From assembly GCF_019656335.1 (NCBI RefSeq), contig NZ_BPLZ01000001.1, forward strand, positions 124,001 through 188,000: a stretch of 64,000 nucleotides of DNA, read 5' to 3'. The notes under the pieces were generated by a model. The model was not told the origin of the DNA. It made no database searches and saw only the letters and a list, made by a program, of their open reading frames with translations. The first letter of the stretch is position 1, and each line of letters opens with the position of its first letter. This DNA comes from Pseudomonas sp. NCCP-436 (GTDB lineage Bacteria; Pseudomonadota; Gammaproteobacteria; Pseudomonadales; Pseudomonadaceae). Of the stretch, positions 1 through 10,447 are shown piece by piece. Position numbers and translations under genes: made by a program.

Positions 1-1917
<1,917 letters not shown>

Positions 1918-1950
1918 TTCCGCAGCCCGGCCTACACAACAGGATTTCTC

Positions 1951-2772
1951 ATGGACCGCTACTGCGTCTTCGGCAACCCCATCGGCCACAGCAAATCACC
2001 GCTGATCCATCGTCTGTTCGCCGAGCAGACCGGCCAGGCGCTGACCTACGATGCGCGCCTGGCACCGCTGGATGACTTCGCCGGCGATGCCCGATCCTTC
2101 TTCCACGATGGCCTTGGCGCCAACGTCACTGTGCCATTCAAGGAGGAGGCCTTCCGCCTTGCCGACCAGCTCAGCGAACGTGCCCGCCGCGCCGGTGCAG
2201 TGAACACTCTGAAGAAGCTGGCAGACGGTCGCCTGCTCGGTGACAACACCGACGGCGCCGGGCTGACCCGCGACCTGCAGGACAACGCCGGTTTCAGCCT
2301 GGCCGGCAAACGCATCCTCATCCTTGGCGCCGGAGGCGCCGTTCGTGGCGTACTGGAACCCTTCCTGGCGCAGAAGCCGGCGGTGCTGGTGATCGCCAAC
2401 CGCACCGTAAGCAAGGCCGAGCAACTGGTGCGCGAGTTCGCCGATCTCGGCCCGCTGGTCGCCGCCGGTTTTGACTGGATCGATGCGCCGGTCGACCTGA
2501 TCGTCAACGGCACCTCGGCCAGCCTGGGCGGTGAGCTGCCGCCGATTGCACCTGGCCTGATCCAGCCCGGACATACGCTCTGCTACGACATGATGTATGC
2601 CCGCGAGGCCACTCCCTTCAACCGCTGGGCCGCCGAGCAGGGCGCGGCGCGCTGCCTGGACGGCCTCGGCATGCTGGTCGAGCAGGCAGCGGAGGCCTTC
2701 GAGCTGTGGCGTGGCGTGCGTCCGGACACCGCACCGGTGCTGGCCGAACTGCGCCGCCAACTGGCGGGCTAG
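1951..2772 (+). CDS. aroE: shikimate dehydrogenase (NADP+)
   Basis: Catalyses the NADPH-dependent reduction of 3-dehydroshikimate to shikimate, step four of chorismate synthesis, in the cytoplasm. Length is 273 residues, normal for AroE. Shikimate-binding SKSP lies at residues 14-17. The catalytic pair is Lys64 in NVTVPFKE and Asp101 in NTDGAGL. The NADP-binding loop is GAGGAVRG, followed by the NRT motif that recognises the 2-prime phosphate. It starts at ATG 1951, 33 bp after hemF. The TAG stop sits only 5 bp before the next ATG, so the downstream dioxygenase-like gene is probably in the same transcript. Confidence 0.97.
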   Translation: MDRYCVFGNPIGHSKSPLIHRLFAEQTGQALTYDARLAPLDDFAGDARSFFHDGLGANVTVPFKEEAFRLADQLSERARRAGAVNTLKKLADGRLLGDNTDGAGLTRDLQDNAGFSLAGKRILILGAGGAVRGVLEPFLAQKPAVLVIANRTVSKAEQLVREFADLGPLVAAGFDWIDAPVDLIVNGTSASLGGELPPIAPGLIQPGHTLCYDMMYAREATPFNRWAAEQGAARCLDGLGMLVEQAAEAFELWRGVRPDTAPVLAELRRQLAG

Positions 2773-2777
2773 CGCCC

Positions 2778-3131
2778 ATGGACGAACGGACGCTGCCACG
2801 GGTGCGGGGTTACCACGCCCACGTCTACTTCGATGCCGGCACCCTCGATCAGGCCCGTGCGCTGTGCGAAGAAGCCGCGCGGCGTTTCCCGCTGAAGATG
2901 GGACGGATGCACGAGCGCCCGGTCGGGCCGCATCCGGACTGGAGCTGCCAACTGGCCTTCCGTCCCGATCTGTTTGGCGAGCTGGTGCCCTGGCTGATGC
3001 TGCGGCGCAACGGTCTTAACGTGCTGATCCACCCGCTGACCGGCAACGATCTGCGCGATCACCGCGACTGGGCCATGTGGCTGGGACAGTCGCGGCCTCT
3101 GGATCTGAGCCTGTTTGACACAGACCGCTAA
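2778..3131 (+). CDS. DOPA 4,5-dioxygenase family protein
   Basis: Small protein of 117 residues that resembles the bacterial DOPA 4,5-dioxygenase family. Visible family motifs are GYHAHVYFD near the N-terminus, with two histidines spaced as metal ligands, and a later HPLTGNDLRDHRDWAMWLG with two more histidines. The true substrate in Pseudomonas is not known to me. The longer open frame from 2706 overlaps aroE, so ATG 2778 is chosen; it begins 5 bp after the aroE stop. It ends 16 bp before the convergent SulP gene. Confidence 0.8.
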   Translation: MDERTLPRVRGYHAHVYFDAGTLDQARALCEEAARRFPLKMGRMHERPVGPHPDWSCQLAFRPDLFGELVPWLMLRRNGLNVLIHPLTGNDLRDHRDWAMWLGQSRPLDLSLFDTDR

Positions 3132-3147
3132 CCCTCCTGCCTGCGAT

Positions 3148-4713
3148 TCAGGACTCAACCTGCAGCAGGCAATCCGGATCGGCAACGACGAGTTCGGCCA
3201 GTACCTGCGGCCGCGCCCGACGCAGCACCAGGCAACGCTGCTGCGTCCGTAGACGCTGTGCCTCCTGCCGCAGCATCTGCACCCCGGCGTAGTCGATAAA
3301 GTTGACGTAGCGGGCATCGAGCACCACCCGCGTTGCCCGGCTGCCCTGCAGCAGCAGTTGGATGTACGGACAGGCGCCGAAGAAGATCGAACCCTCAATG
3401 CGCAGCACTTCGGCGTCACCATCCTGCCAGCGCCGTACCTGCGGTTGCGCGGTGCGCTTGAGATAAAAGAACAGCGACGCCAGCACCCCGGCATAGATGG
3501 CCGTCTGCAACTCCAGCAGCAATGTGGCCATAGTGCTCAACAGCAGCACCGTGAATTCCGTCCGGCTGCCTCGCCATAGCGCACCAATCGCCGGCCTGTC
3601 CACCAGGTTCCAGCAAATCAACAGGATTCCTGCTGCCATCACCGGCAACGGCACATAAGTCAGCCAGCCGGCACCGAGCAGCGTCAGCAGCGCAACCAGC
3701 AATGCCGAAAACAGTCCGGCCAGCGGCGTGCATGCCCCAGCCGAAAGGTTCAGCGCCGAGCGGGTGAAGGAACCGGCCGAAAGAAATGCGGAAAACCAGG
3801 GGCCGACCAGATTCGACAGGCCTTGGGCACAGGTTTCCTGATTGGCATCAAACGGCTGCCCGACTCGCAGCGTCAGTGCGCGGGCAATGGACAGACTGGT
3901 TACCAGACCAAGCATGCCGCAGGCTACCGCCGCCGGCAGCAGCTGCAGCACGTCGTCCAACCGCAGATCCGGCAGGACAAAGGGTGGCAGGCGCCCATCA
4001 AAGGGCGCGACCCGGGCAATCGCATCGCCGTAGTCTGCCGGCAGGGCGGAGCAGAGCAGGCTGCCAAGCAGCAAGCCAAACAGCAGTGCCAGCGCCCCGG
4101 AGCAGACGCGGCGTAACAACAACATCAATAGCAGGCTGACGCCGGCCAGAGCCAGGCTTGGCCCGTGCGCCTGCGGCAAGTGGCCGAACAGCACCAGCAG
4201 GCTGCTCAGCGCCGTGGCCTGGCCAGCCAGCTCAAGCCCCAGCAGAGCCGGCCCCTGGCCGATGGCAATAACCAGTGCGGCCCCCAGAGTGAAGCCGAGC
4301 ATTACCGACGGCGAGACGAAGTTAACCAGCGTACCGAAGCGCAGCATACCAAGCAGCCACTGGAATAACCCGGCGAGCAGGCTCAGCAGCAGTAGCAGAG
4401 CGATATAGCGCTCGCTGCCAGGTTCGGCCAGCGGGCTGACGCTGCTGAACAGAACGACGGCAATGGCTGCTGTAGGGCCGCAAATCAGCAGCCTGGACGA
4501 ACCCCACAGACAGGCAACCATCACCGGCACCACCGCCGCATACAACCCATACTCCGCCGGCAGCCCGGCGATCAGCGCGTAGGCCAGCGACTGCGGCAGT
4601 GCCAGAATGGCGCCACCGAGACCGGCCAGCGCATCCCTGCGCAGGCTGCGTCGATCAACGCCCGGCAGCCAGCGCAGAAACGGCAGCAATGACTGCCACT
4701 CAGGCAGTGCCAT
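3148..4713 (-). CDS. SulP family anion transporter of the choline-sulfate cluster
   Basis: Inner-membrane SulP (SLC26-type) permease of 521 residues. Its many hydrophobic helices begin with LAGLGGAILALPQSLAYALIAG, the conserved first-helix region. A cytoplasmic STAS domain follows at about residues 400-515 (EVLRIEGSIFFGACPY through VNFIDYAGVQMLR). It is the last gene of a minus-strand unit: betC, then the choline-binding protein, then this gene, with gaps of 35 and 30 bp. That context suggests uptake of choline-O-sulfate or export/import of the sulfate released by BetC. A similar gene lies next to betC in P. putida. Substrate is inference; family membership is secure. Confidence 0.9.
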   Translation of the reverse strand: MALPEWQSLLPFLRWLPGVDRRSLRRDALAGLGGAILALPQSLAYALIAGLPAEYGLYAAVVPVMVACLWGSSRLLICGPTAAIAVVLFSSVSPLAEPGSERYIALLLLLSLLAGLFQWLLGMLRFGTLVNFVSPSVMLGFTLGAALVIAIGQGPALLGLELAGQATALSSLLVLFGHLPQAHGPSLALAGVSLLLMLLLRRVCSGALALLFGLLLGSLLCSALPADYGDAIARVAPFDGRLPPFVLPDLRLDDVLQLLPAAVACGMLGLVTSLSIARALTLRVGQPFDANQETCAQGLSNLVGPWFSAFLSAGSFTRSALNLSAGACTPLAGLFSALLVALLTLLGAGWLTYVPLPVMAAGILLICWNLVDRPAIGALWRGSRTEFTVLLLSTMATLLLELQTAIYAGVLASLFFYLKRTAQPQVRRWQDGDAEVLRIEGSIFFGACPYIQLLLQGSRATRVVLDARYVNFIDYAGVQMLRQEAQRLRTQQRCLVLRRARPQVLAELVVADPDCLLQVES

Positions 4714-4743
4714 GGGGATACCGACAAGGGCAGGGCAGGCCCA

Positions 4744-5664
4744 TCACAAGCGGCTCCTAACTGCGGCCAGAGCATCGCCGCCATCGAGCGTAGTAACGCC
4801 GTCGAGCCAGCCGTCGAGTACCTGCGGGTGAGCAGCGATCCAGTCGCGGACGGCCTCGTCATTGCCGGCCTGCTTGCCCAGCACCCGGTTCATGATGCTG
4901 TTTTCCATTTCCTGGGTGAAAGTCAGGTTACCCAGCAGCCGGCCGACATTTGGACATTCAGCCACGTAACCCTTGCGTGCCAGCGTGTTGACCTGGCCAC
5001 TCTCGCCAAAATAGCGTTCGCCGCCGCGCAGGTAGCGCATGTCGTACTGCACGTTCATCGGGTGCGGCGTCCAGCCGAGGAACACCACGAACTCGTTGCG
5101 CTTCACCGCCCGGCCCACCTGCACCAGCATGGCCTGCTCGCTGGACTCCACCAGCTTCCAGTCGCCCAGACCGAACTCGTCGGCCTCGATCATCTGGCGG
5201 ATCGTCTCGTTGGCCGGCGAACCGGAGGCGATACCGTAGAGTTTCCGGGCGAACCGCTCGGCATGCGCATCAAGATCGGAAAAGGTCTTGACTCCGGCCT
5301 CGTAGGCGTAGGCGGGCACCGCCAGGGTGTACTCGGTGCCGCTAAGGTTCTCCGTCACCTTGTCCACCTGGCCGCTGGCGACGAACTTGTCGTAGTGGCT
5401 CTGCTGCGCCGGCATCCAGTTGCCGAGGAACACGTCGATCTGGCCTTTCTGCAGCCCGGCAAAGATGATCGGCACCGCCAGGGTCCGGCTTTCCGCCCTA
5501 TAGCCGAGGTTCTCGAGCAGGAATCGGGCGATGCCGTTGGTCACCGCAATATCGCTCCAGCCGGGATCGCCCAGCCGCACCGTGGCGCAGCCGGCGTCCT
5601 CGGCAAGAACCTGGCCAGTACTGGTGAGCGCGGCGGCAAGTAACAGCACGCAGGATCGCTTCAT
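4744..5664 (-). CDS. choline/betaine-type periplasmic substrate-binding protein
   Basis: ChoX/ProX-like ABC solute-binding protein of 306 residues with a signal peptide (MKRSCVLLLAAALTSTGQVLA, cleavage after about residue 21). Aromatic residues that would form a quaternary-ammonium box are present: the Trp in DPGWSD, the Trp in GNWMP, a Tyr near SGTEYTL and the Trp in FLGWTPHP. This is the pattern of choline and glycine-betaine binders. It lies between betC and the SulP gene, and no ABC permease or ATPase gene is adjacent, so it either docks with a transporter encoded elsewhere or serves the SulP protein in an unusual way. Choline or choline-O-sulfate is the likely ligand. Confidence 0.88.
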   Translation of the reverse strand: MKRSCVLLLAAALTSTGQVLAEDAGCATVRLGDPGWSDIAVTNGIARFLLENLGYRAESRTLAVPIIFAGLQKGQIDVFLGNWMPAQQSHYDKFVASGQVDKVTENLSGTEYTLAVPAYAYEAGVKTFSDLDAHAERFARKLYGIASGSPANETIRQMIEADEFGLGDWKLVESSEQAMLVQVGRAVKRNEFVVFLGWTPHPMNVQYDMRYLRGGERYFGESGQVNTLARKGYVAECPNVGRLLGNLTFTQEMENSIMNRVLGKQAGNDEAVRDWIAAHPQVLDGWLDGVTTLDGGDALAAVRSRL

Positions 5665-5699
5665 GGCATTTCTCCTTCTTCTGGTGTGCGGCAGGGGAG

Positions 5700-7208
5700 T
5701 CAGACCCTGGGGAAGCGAGCACGCCGCTCCAGGTCGTCAAGATCGATGTGGTTGCGCATGTACTGTTGGCTGGCGTCGACCCATGGCTGGTGATCCCAAC
5801 TGGTACGCCGACCACGGGCGAGGGCATCGGCCACCAGACGGCGTCGGCGCTGACTGGCCAGAGTGGCGGCGTGGATTGCCGGAATGTCCCAGCGCTCGCG
5901 AGCCTCGGCGAGGAAGCCGGCCAGAATGTCGCGGTGTCCGGGGTCTCCAGCCAGGTTATGAAGCTCATCCGGATCGCTGGCGAGGTTGAACAGCAGCAGC
6001 GGATCCTGCTCGGAGTAGATGAACTTCCAGGGACCTCGACGGATCATCATCAGCGGGCTGGTAGTGCCTTCGGCCATGTATTCACCGAGCACCTCATCGT
6101 GCCCACCGCTGCCCTGCAGGTGCGGCAGCAGCGAGCGTCCCTCCAGCGCCAGACCTTCATCCATCTGGCCGCCGGCCAGCTCGACCAGGGTCGGCAGTAG
6201 ATCAAGGGTCGATACCGACTGACGCACCCGGCGGGCAGCGAAGCGCCCGGGCGCATGCACCAGCAGCGGCACGCGGGCGGACATCTCGAACCAGTGCATC
6301 TTGTACCAGAGGCCCCGCTCACCCAGCATGTCGCCGTGGTCGCCGGAAAAGACAATCAGCGTGTCCTCGGCCAGACCGCAATCCTTCAGGGTCTTCAGCA
6401 ATCTGCCAATGTTGTCGTCGATATAGCTGCAGGCACCGAAGTAGGCGCGCCGCGCATCGCGGATCTTTTCCGCCGGCAACGGCTTGTCCCACAGGTCGAT
6501 GACCCTGAGCAGGCGCTGCGAATGCGGATCCTGCTCACCTTGCGGGATGTGCCGGCGTGGCAGGGGGATATCCACGCCCTCATAGCGATCCCAGTATTCG
6601 CGGGGGATGGTGTAGGGGTCGTGCGGGTGGGTCATCGATACGGTCAGGCAGAACGGCTGCTCGGGCGTCAGCCGCACATGGTCGTAGAGATACTGGCAGG
6701 CCTTGAACATCACCTCCTCGTCGAAGTCCAGCTGGTTGCTGCGCACGCAGGGGCCGGCCTGCAGCACCGAGGACATGTTGTGGTACCAACTGGCGCGCAC
6801 CTCGGGCTCGTCCCAGTTCACCGCCCAACCGTAGTCGGCCGGGTAGATATCGCTGGTCAGGCGCTCCTCGTAGCCGTGCAACTGATCCGGGCCGCAGAAG
6901 TGCATCTTCCCCGATAGGGCGGTGCGGTAGCCGAGGCGGCGCAGATAGTGGGCATAGGTCGGAACGTCGGCGGGAAAGTCGGCGGCGTTGTCATAGGCGC
7001 CGATCTTCGACGGCAATCGGCCGCTGACCAGGGTGAAGCGCGACGGCGCGCACAGCGGGCTGTTGCAGTAGGCCGAGTCGAACACCACCGCCTGCTCGGC
7101 CAGCTTCATCAGGTGGGGCATCTGCACCGGCGAGGCGGCATCGTGCAGCGGCAGGATCGGCGCGGCCATCTGGTCGGCCATGATGAAAAGGATGTTCGGA
7201 CGCTTCAT
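5700..7208 (-). CDS. betC: choline sulfatase
   Basis: Hydrolyses choline-O-sulfate to choline and sulfate, giving access to carbon, nitrogen, sulfur and the osmoprotectant precursor. At 502 residues it is the usual BetC length. The type I sulfatase signature CAPSR begins at Cys53, the residue converted to formylglycine by a maturase not encoded here. Metal-binding residues appear in NILFIMADQM near the N-terminus and in FSGDHGDMLGE. The C-terminal extension (QYMRNHIDLDDLERRARFP) is the choline-sulfatase-specific tail. It is the first gene of the minus-strand operon with the binding protein and SulP transporter, and is divergent from a LysR regulator across 112 bp. Confidence 0.96.
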   Translation of the reverse strand: MKRPNILFIMADQMAAPILPLHDAASPVQMPHLMKLAEQAVVFDSAYCNSPLCAPSRFTLVSGRLPSKIGAYDNAADFPADVPTYAHYLRRLGYRTALSGKMHFCGPDQLHGYEERLTSDIYPADYGWAVNWDEPEVRASWYHNMSSVLQAGPCVRSNQLDFDEEVMFKACQYLYDHVRLTPEQPFCLTVSMTHPHDPYTIPREYWDRYEGVDIPLPRRHIPQGEQDPHSQRLLRVIDLWDKPLPAEKIRDARRAYFGACSYIDDNIGRLLKTLKDCGLAEDTLIVFSGDHGDMLGERGLWYKMHWFEMSARVPLLVHAPGRFAARRVRQSVSTLDLLPTLVELAGGQMDEGLALEGRSLLPHLQGSGGHDEVLGEYMAEGTTSPLMMIRRGPWKFIYSEQDPLLLFNLASDPDELHNLAGDPGHRDILAGFLAEARERWDIPAIHAATLASQRRRRLVADALARGRRTSWDHQPWVDASQQYMRNHIDLDDLERRARFPRV

Positions 7209-7238
7209 GGTGGCAGCTGTTCCATAGATCTGGTTTAT

Positions 7239-7251
7239 GCGAAATTTTCGC
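7239..7251. promoter_or_regulatory. candidate LysR operator between betC and its regulator
   Basis: GCGAAATTTTCGC is a perfect dyad with one central base, in the 112-bp region between the divergent betC and LysR starts. It lies 31 bp before the betC start codon. LysR proteins of divergent pairs usually bind dyads of this kind. Assignment is by position only. Confidence 0.45.
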
Positions 7252-7320
7252 TACCATGATTTCGCTGAACAATGGCAGGGTAAACCTGGCTGACGGCAAT
7301 ACCTCGGATAAGCAGAACTT

Positions 7321-8241
7321 ATGTTTAAACATCTTGATGCGATCCCCCTCGAAGCCCTGCGGGTTTTCGAGTCTGCAGCACGCCAGCTCAGCTTCACCGC
7401 CGCCGCTGGCGAGCTGGGTAGCAGCCAACCGGCCGTGAGCCAGCAGATCAAGCGTCTGGAGCAGCAACTGGCAACGCGTCTGTTCGATCGTGTCTACCGT
7501 GGCATCGTCCTCACCGAAGCCGGCGAACTGCTGCTGATGCATGTGCAGGAAGGCCTGGCCAGCCTCGACACCGGCCTGGCCGCCATCACCGCGCGTCAGC
7601 AGCACGAGGTGCTGCAGGTGGCCACCGACTTTGCCTTCGCCGCCTACTGGCTGATGCCCAGACTGCCACGCTTCAACCGCCTGTATCCGGAGGTGGATGT
7701 CAGCCTGGTGACCAGCGAACGTGACCCGACCTCGGTGGCCAGCGAAATCGATGTTGCCGTGCTGTTCGGTGACGGCCGCTTCAAGCATGGCGAAGCGCAC
7801 CTGCTGTTCCACGAGGAAGTGTTTCCGGTATGCAGTCCACGCCTACTGGGGGGCCGGGCGGCGACTGCGGCCACCACCCTGTTGACCGAACTGCCGCTGC
7901 TGCACCTGCGCCCGGAACACCGCTCACGCTGGTTCGAATGGGAGGGACTGTTCCGTGTCCTCGGCATCGCCAGCCCGCCGACACCAGGTGCCCTGCGCTT
8001 CGATAACTACACGCTGTTGATCCAGGCCGCCATCGCAGGGCAAGGTGTGGCCATCGGCTGGCGCCATCTGGTGGATGAACTTCTCGCTCAGGGACTGCTC
8101 TGTCGTCTGGGTGACGCTGAAGCATATTCGGCGCTTGGCTATTACCTGGTGCTGCCCGAGCGCAAGCGTCGCCAGCGCCTGACCGCGCGTTTCGTCGACT
8201 GGCTGCAGGCCGAACTGAATTCTCCGGCAGCGAGCGTTTGA
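7321..8241 (+). CDS. LysR-type regulator of choline-sulfate utilisation (GcvA-like)
   Basis: LysR-family transcription factor of 306 residues. The N-terminal winged HTH is residues 1-65 (LEALRVFESAARQLSFTAAA, then QPAVSQQIKRLEQQLA). The rest is a type 2 periplasmic-binding-protein effector domain. The sequence resembles the GcvA/AmpR-like LysR subgroup. It is divergently placed next to betC, the usual arrangement for a cluster-specific regulator, so it probably controls the betC operon in response to choline-O-sulfate or choline. It starts at ATG 7321. The P. putida homologue sits in the same place. Confidence 0.9.
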   Translation: MFKHLDAIPLEALRVFESAARQLSFTAAAGELGSSQPAVSQQIKRLEQQLATRLFDRVYRGIVLTEAGELLLMHVQEGLASLDTGLAAITARQQHEVLQVATDFAFAAYWLMPRLPRFNRLYPEVDVSLVTSERDPTSVASEIDVAVLFGDGRFKHGEAHLLFHEEVFPVCSPRLLGGRAATAATTLLTELPLLHLRPEHRSRWFEWEGLFRVLGIASPPTPGALRFDNYTLLIQAAIAGQGVAIGWRHLVDELLAQGLLCRLGDAEAYSALGYYLVLPERKRRQRLTARFVDWLQAELNSPAASV

Positions 8242-8354
8242 TCGGACCATACTGCAATAGCAAAGCGTGAGTCCCTATACTGAGCGGCGCCGCACAGGTC
8301 GGTCTTTCTTCATTGCCGGCCGCGGCCTTTCCACTCCAACCGGTGAAGTGAACC

Positions 8355-9248
8355 GTGAAACTCCGTCATTCGATATTGGGCCTGCTGCTGTGTGGCAGCC
8401 TTGTTGTTTCGAACCTCCAGGCCGCGCCGGCCCAGCCCAAGCAGGAGCTGGCCGCAGGTAGCGCCCTGCTGATCGATCTGAAGACCGGCCAGGAACTGTA
8501 TTCCAGCAACCCGGACCTGCGCCTGCCGGTTGCCTCCGTCACCAAGCTGATGACCGCCATGGTGGTACTCGACGCCAAGCTGTCGCTGGACGAGGTGCTG
8601 CCGATCACCATCCGCGACACCAAGGAAATGCAGGGCGTGTTCTCCCGCGTGCGCATCGGCAGCGAGATCACCCGCCGCGAAATGCTGCACCTGGCGCTGA
8701 TGTCCTCGGAAAACCGCGCGGCTGCCAGCCTCGCTCACCATTATCCGGGTGGCCACGCGGCCTTCGTCGCGGCGATGAACGCCAAGGCCAGGGCACTGGG
8801 CATGCACAACAGCCATTTCGTCGAGCCCACCGGGCTGTCCGAGCGGAATGTCGCCACCGCACGCGATCTGGCGCTGATGGTCAAGGCCGCCAACGGCTAC
8901 CCGCTGATCCGTCAGTTCAGTACCGACTCCGAGGCTACTGTGGCGTTCCGCAAGCCGAACTACACCCTGGGTTTTCGTAATACCAACGCCCTGGTGCGTA
9001 AGCCTGACTGGGAGATAGCCCTGAGCAAGACTGGCTTCACCAATGCTGCTGGCCGTTGTCTGGTCATGCTGACCTCGATGAACCGGCGCTCGGTCGCATT
9101 CGTGGTGCTCGGCGCCTTCGGCAAGTATACCCACATGGCCGATGCCAACCGGCTCAAGCGCTGGCTGGAAACGGGCAAGGTTACCCCGGTTCCGGCGGCC
9201 GCGCTCAGCTATAAGCAGCAAAAGCTGGCCGAGTGGAACCTGCAGTGA
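8355..9248 (+). CDS. pbpG: D-alanyl-D-alanine endopeptidase (PBP7)
   Basis: Low-molecular-weight penicillin-binding protein of 297 residues that cleaves D-Ala-meso-DAP cross-links in peptidoglycan; periplasmic. The N-terminal signal peptide is [23 protein letters not shown]. All three active-site motifs are visible: SVTK at 61-64 with the nucleophilic serine, SEN at 118-120 and KTG at 225-227. The start is GTG 8355. A TATACT hexamer at 8276-8281 may be the -10 element of its own promoter. It is not obviously tied to its neighbours. Confidence 0.93.
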   Translation: MKLRHSILGLLLCGSLVVSNLQAAPAQPKQELAAGSALLIDLKTGQELYSSNPDLRLPVASVTKLMTAMVVLDAKLSLDEVLPITIRDTKEMQGVFSRVRIGSEITRREMLHLALMSSENRAAASLAHHYPGGHAAFVAAMNAKARALGMHNSHFVEPTGLSERNVATARDLALMVKAANGYPLIRQFSTDSEATVAFRKPNYTLGFRNTNALVRKPDWEIALSKTGFTNAAGRCLVMLTSMNRRSVAFVVLGAFGKYTHMADANRLKRWLETGKVTPVPAAALSYKQQKLAEWNLQ

Positions 9249-9265
9249 AGGCGTAATCCCTCGAC

Positions 9266-10009
9266 TCAGCGGCCGCCGGCGATATCGATCAGCGCGCCAG
9301 TGGTATAGGAGGCGCTGTCCTCAAGGAGCCAGAGGATGGCTTCGGCGACCTCCTCGGCGCGTCCGGCCCGGCCCAGCGGTGTGGTTTTGCCCAGTCGCTC
9401 GGCTCGATCCGGCTGGCCGCCGCTGGCGTGGATCTCGGTATCGATCAGCCCCGGGCGGACTGCGTTGACCCTTACTCCCTCGCTACCCAGCTCCTTGGCC
9501 AAGCCTCGGGTGAGCACATCCAGCGCGCCCTTGGCACCGGCGTAGTCGACATATTCGAACGGAGCGCCGAGGCTGGCGGCGATGGACGAGACCAGAACCA
9601 TCGAGCCGCCCTCGCCGCCCCGACTGCGGGCCATGCGTCGGGCACCTTCGCGGGCGGTCAGGTAGCTGCCCAGCACATTGATGTCGAACATCCGCCGCAG
9701 GCGTTCGCTGCTCATCTCCAGTAACGGCATCGGCGGCGCCACGACCCCGGCATTGACCACTAGACCATGCAGTGGGCCGAGCGTGTCCATGGCCTCGAAA
9801 ATACCCAGCAGTTCCTCCTCGTGGGCTACATCTCCGGGCAGTGCGATAGCCTGGCCGCCGGCCGCGACAATCAGCTTCACCACTTCTTCGGCAGCGGCGT
9901 GATCCTGACGGTAGTTCACTCCTACGCTCCAGCCACGACTCGCGGCCAGTAGCGCGGTGGCGCGGCCGATGCCGCGGCTGGCTCCGGTGATCAACAGATT
10001 CTTGCTCAT
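9266..10009 (-). CDS. SDR family NAD(P)-dependent oxidoreductase (YgfF-like)
   Basis: Classical short-chain dehydrogenase of 247 residues. It shows the cofactor loop TGASRGIG at 8-15, the NAG motif in VVNAGVV, the catalytic Ser in VLVSSIAAS, and the Tyr-x3-Lys pair in YVDYAGAKGAL. The C-terminus DIAGGR is usual for the YgfF/glucose-dehydrogenase-like subgroup. The frame is open to 10147, but the family starts at MSKNLLITG, so ATG 10009 is used. It ends 17 bp from the convergent pbpG. Substrate is unknown. Confidence 0.9.
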   Translation of the reverse strand: MSKNLLITGASRGIGRATALLAASRGWSVGVNYRQDHAAAEEVVKLIVAAGGQAIALPGDVAHEEELLGIFEAMDTLGPLHGLVVNAGVVAPPMPLLEMSSERLRRMFDINVLGSYLTAREGARRMARSRGGEGGSMVLVSSIAASLGAPFEYVDYAGAKGALDVLTRGLAKELGSEGVRVNAVRPGLIDTEIHASGGQPDRAERLGKTTPLGRAGRAEEVAEAILWLLEDSASYTTGALIDIAGGR

Positions 10010-10447
10010 GACGATAGGCCCCTGATCGGTTGACTGAAGATAGGCATCAATGCTGACAGCCTCGCATGAGGCAGGTGGCAGTAGATAGATCTTTTGTGCG
10101 CACGCTTTTGGTGCGCATGCTGGATCAAACGAGTGCGCGCGCATCATGGTGGATCATTTTCGCGGTTTGCCGTGTCCTTACGTCACCTTCTGTGCGTCGC
10201 AATAACGGACAGGCAATGCTTGCAGGAGGCCAGCCTGCGCCAGAACTGCCCGACAATCGCCGCGATGATTGGCTGAAGATTGACCGATAGTCGTAGAAAT
10301 TCTCTGCTGAATCTTTGGGGCGCAGTTTTTGCTGGAAGAAACAGCAAGTTTCGATTTACTCCAGAAAACTCTGTAAGCGGCGCGCCGTTCGACCGCTCCA
10401 TATCCTCTGCTGTCGCTATCAGCCCGGGACTGACATAAGGAACCGCG
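10010..10447. other. 438-bp intergenic region with no recognised gene
   Basis: Lies between the SDR gene (leftward) and the YbaL-type antiporter (rightward), so it must hold both promoters. Base composition drops in AT-rich patches around 10280-10375. A 6-bp inverted repeat TTGCTG/CAGCAA (10329-10334 and 10342-10347) and several repeats of the GTGCGC core around 10097-10145 are visible. No open frame here has a convincing start or family match. Confidence 0.6.
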
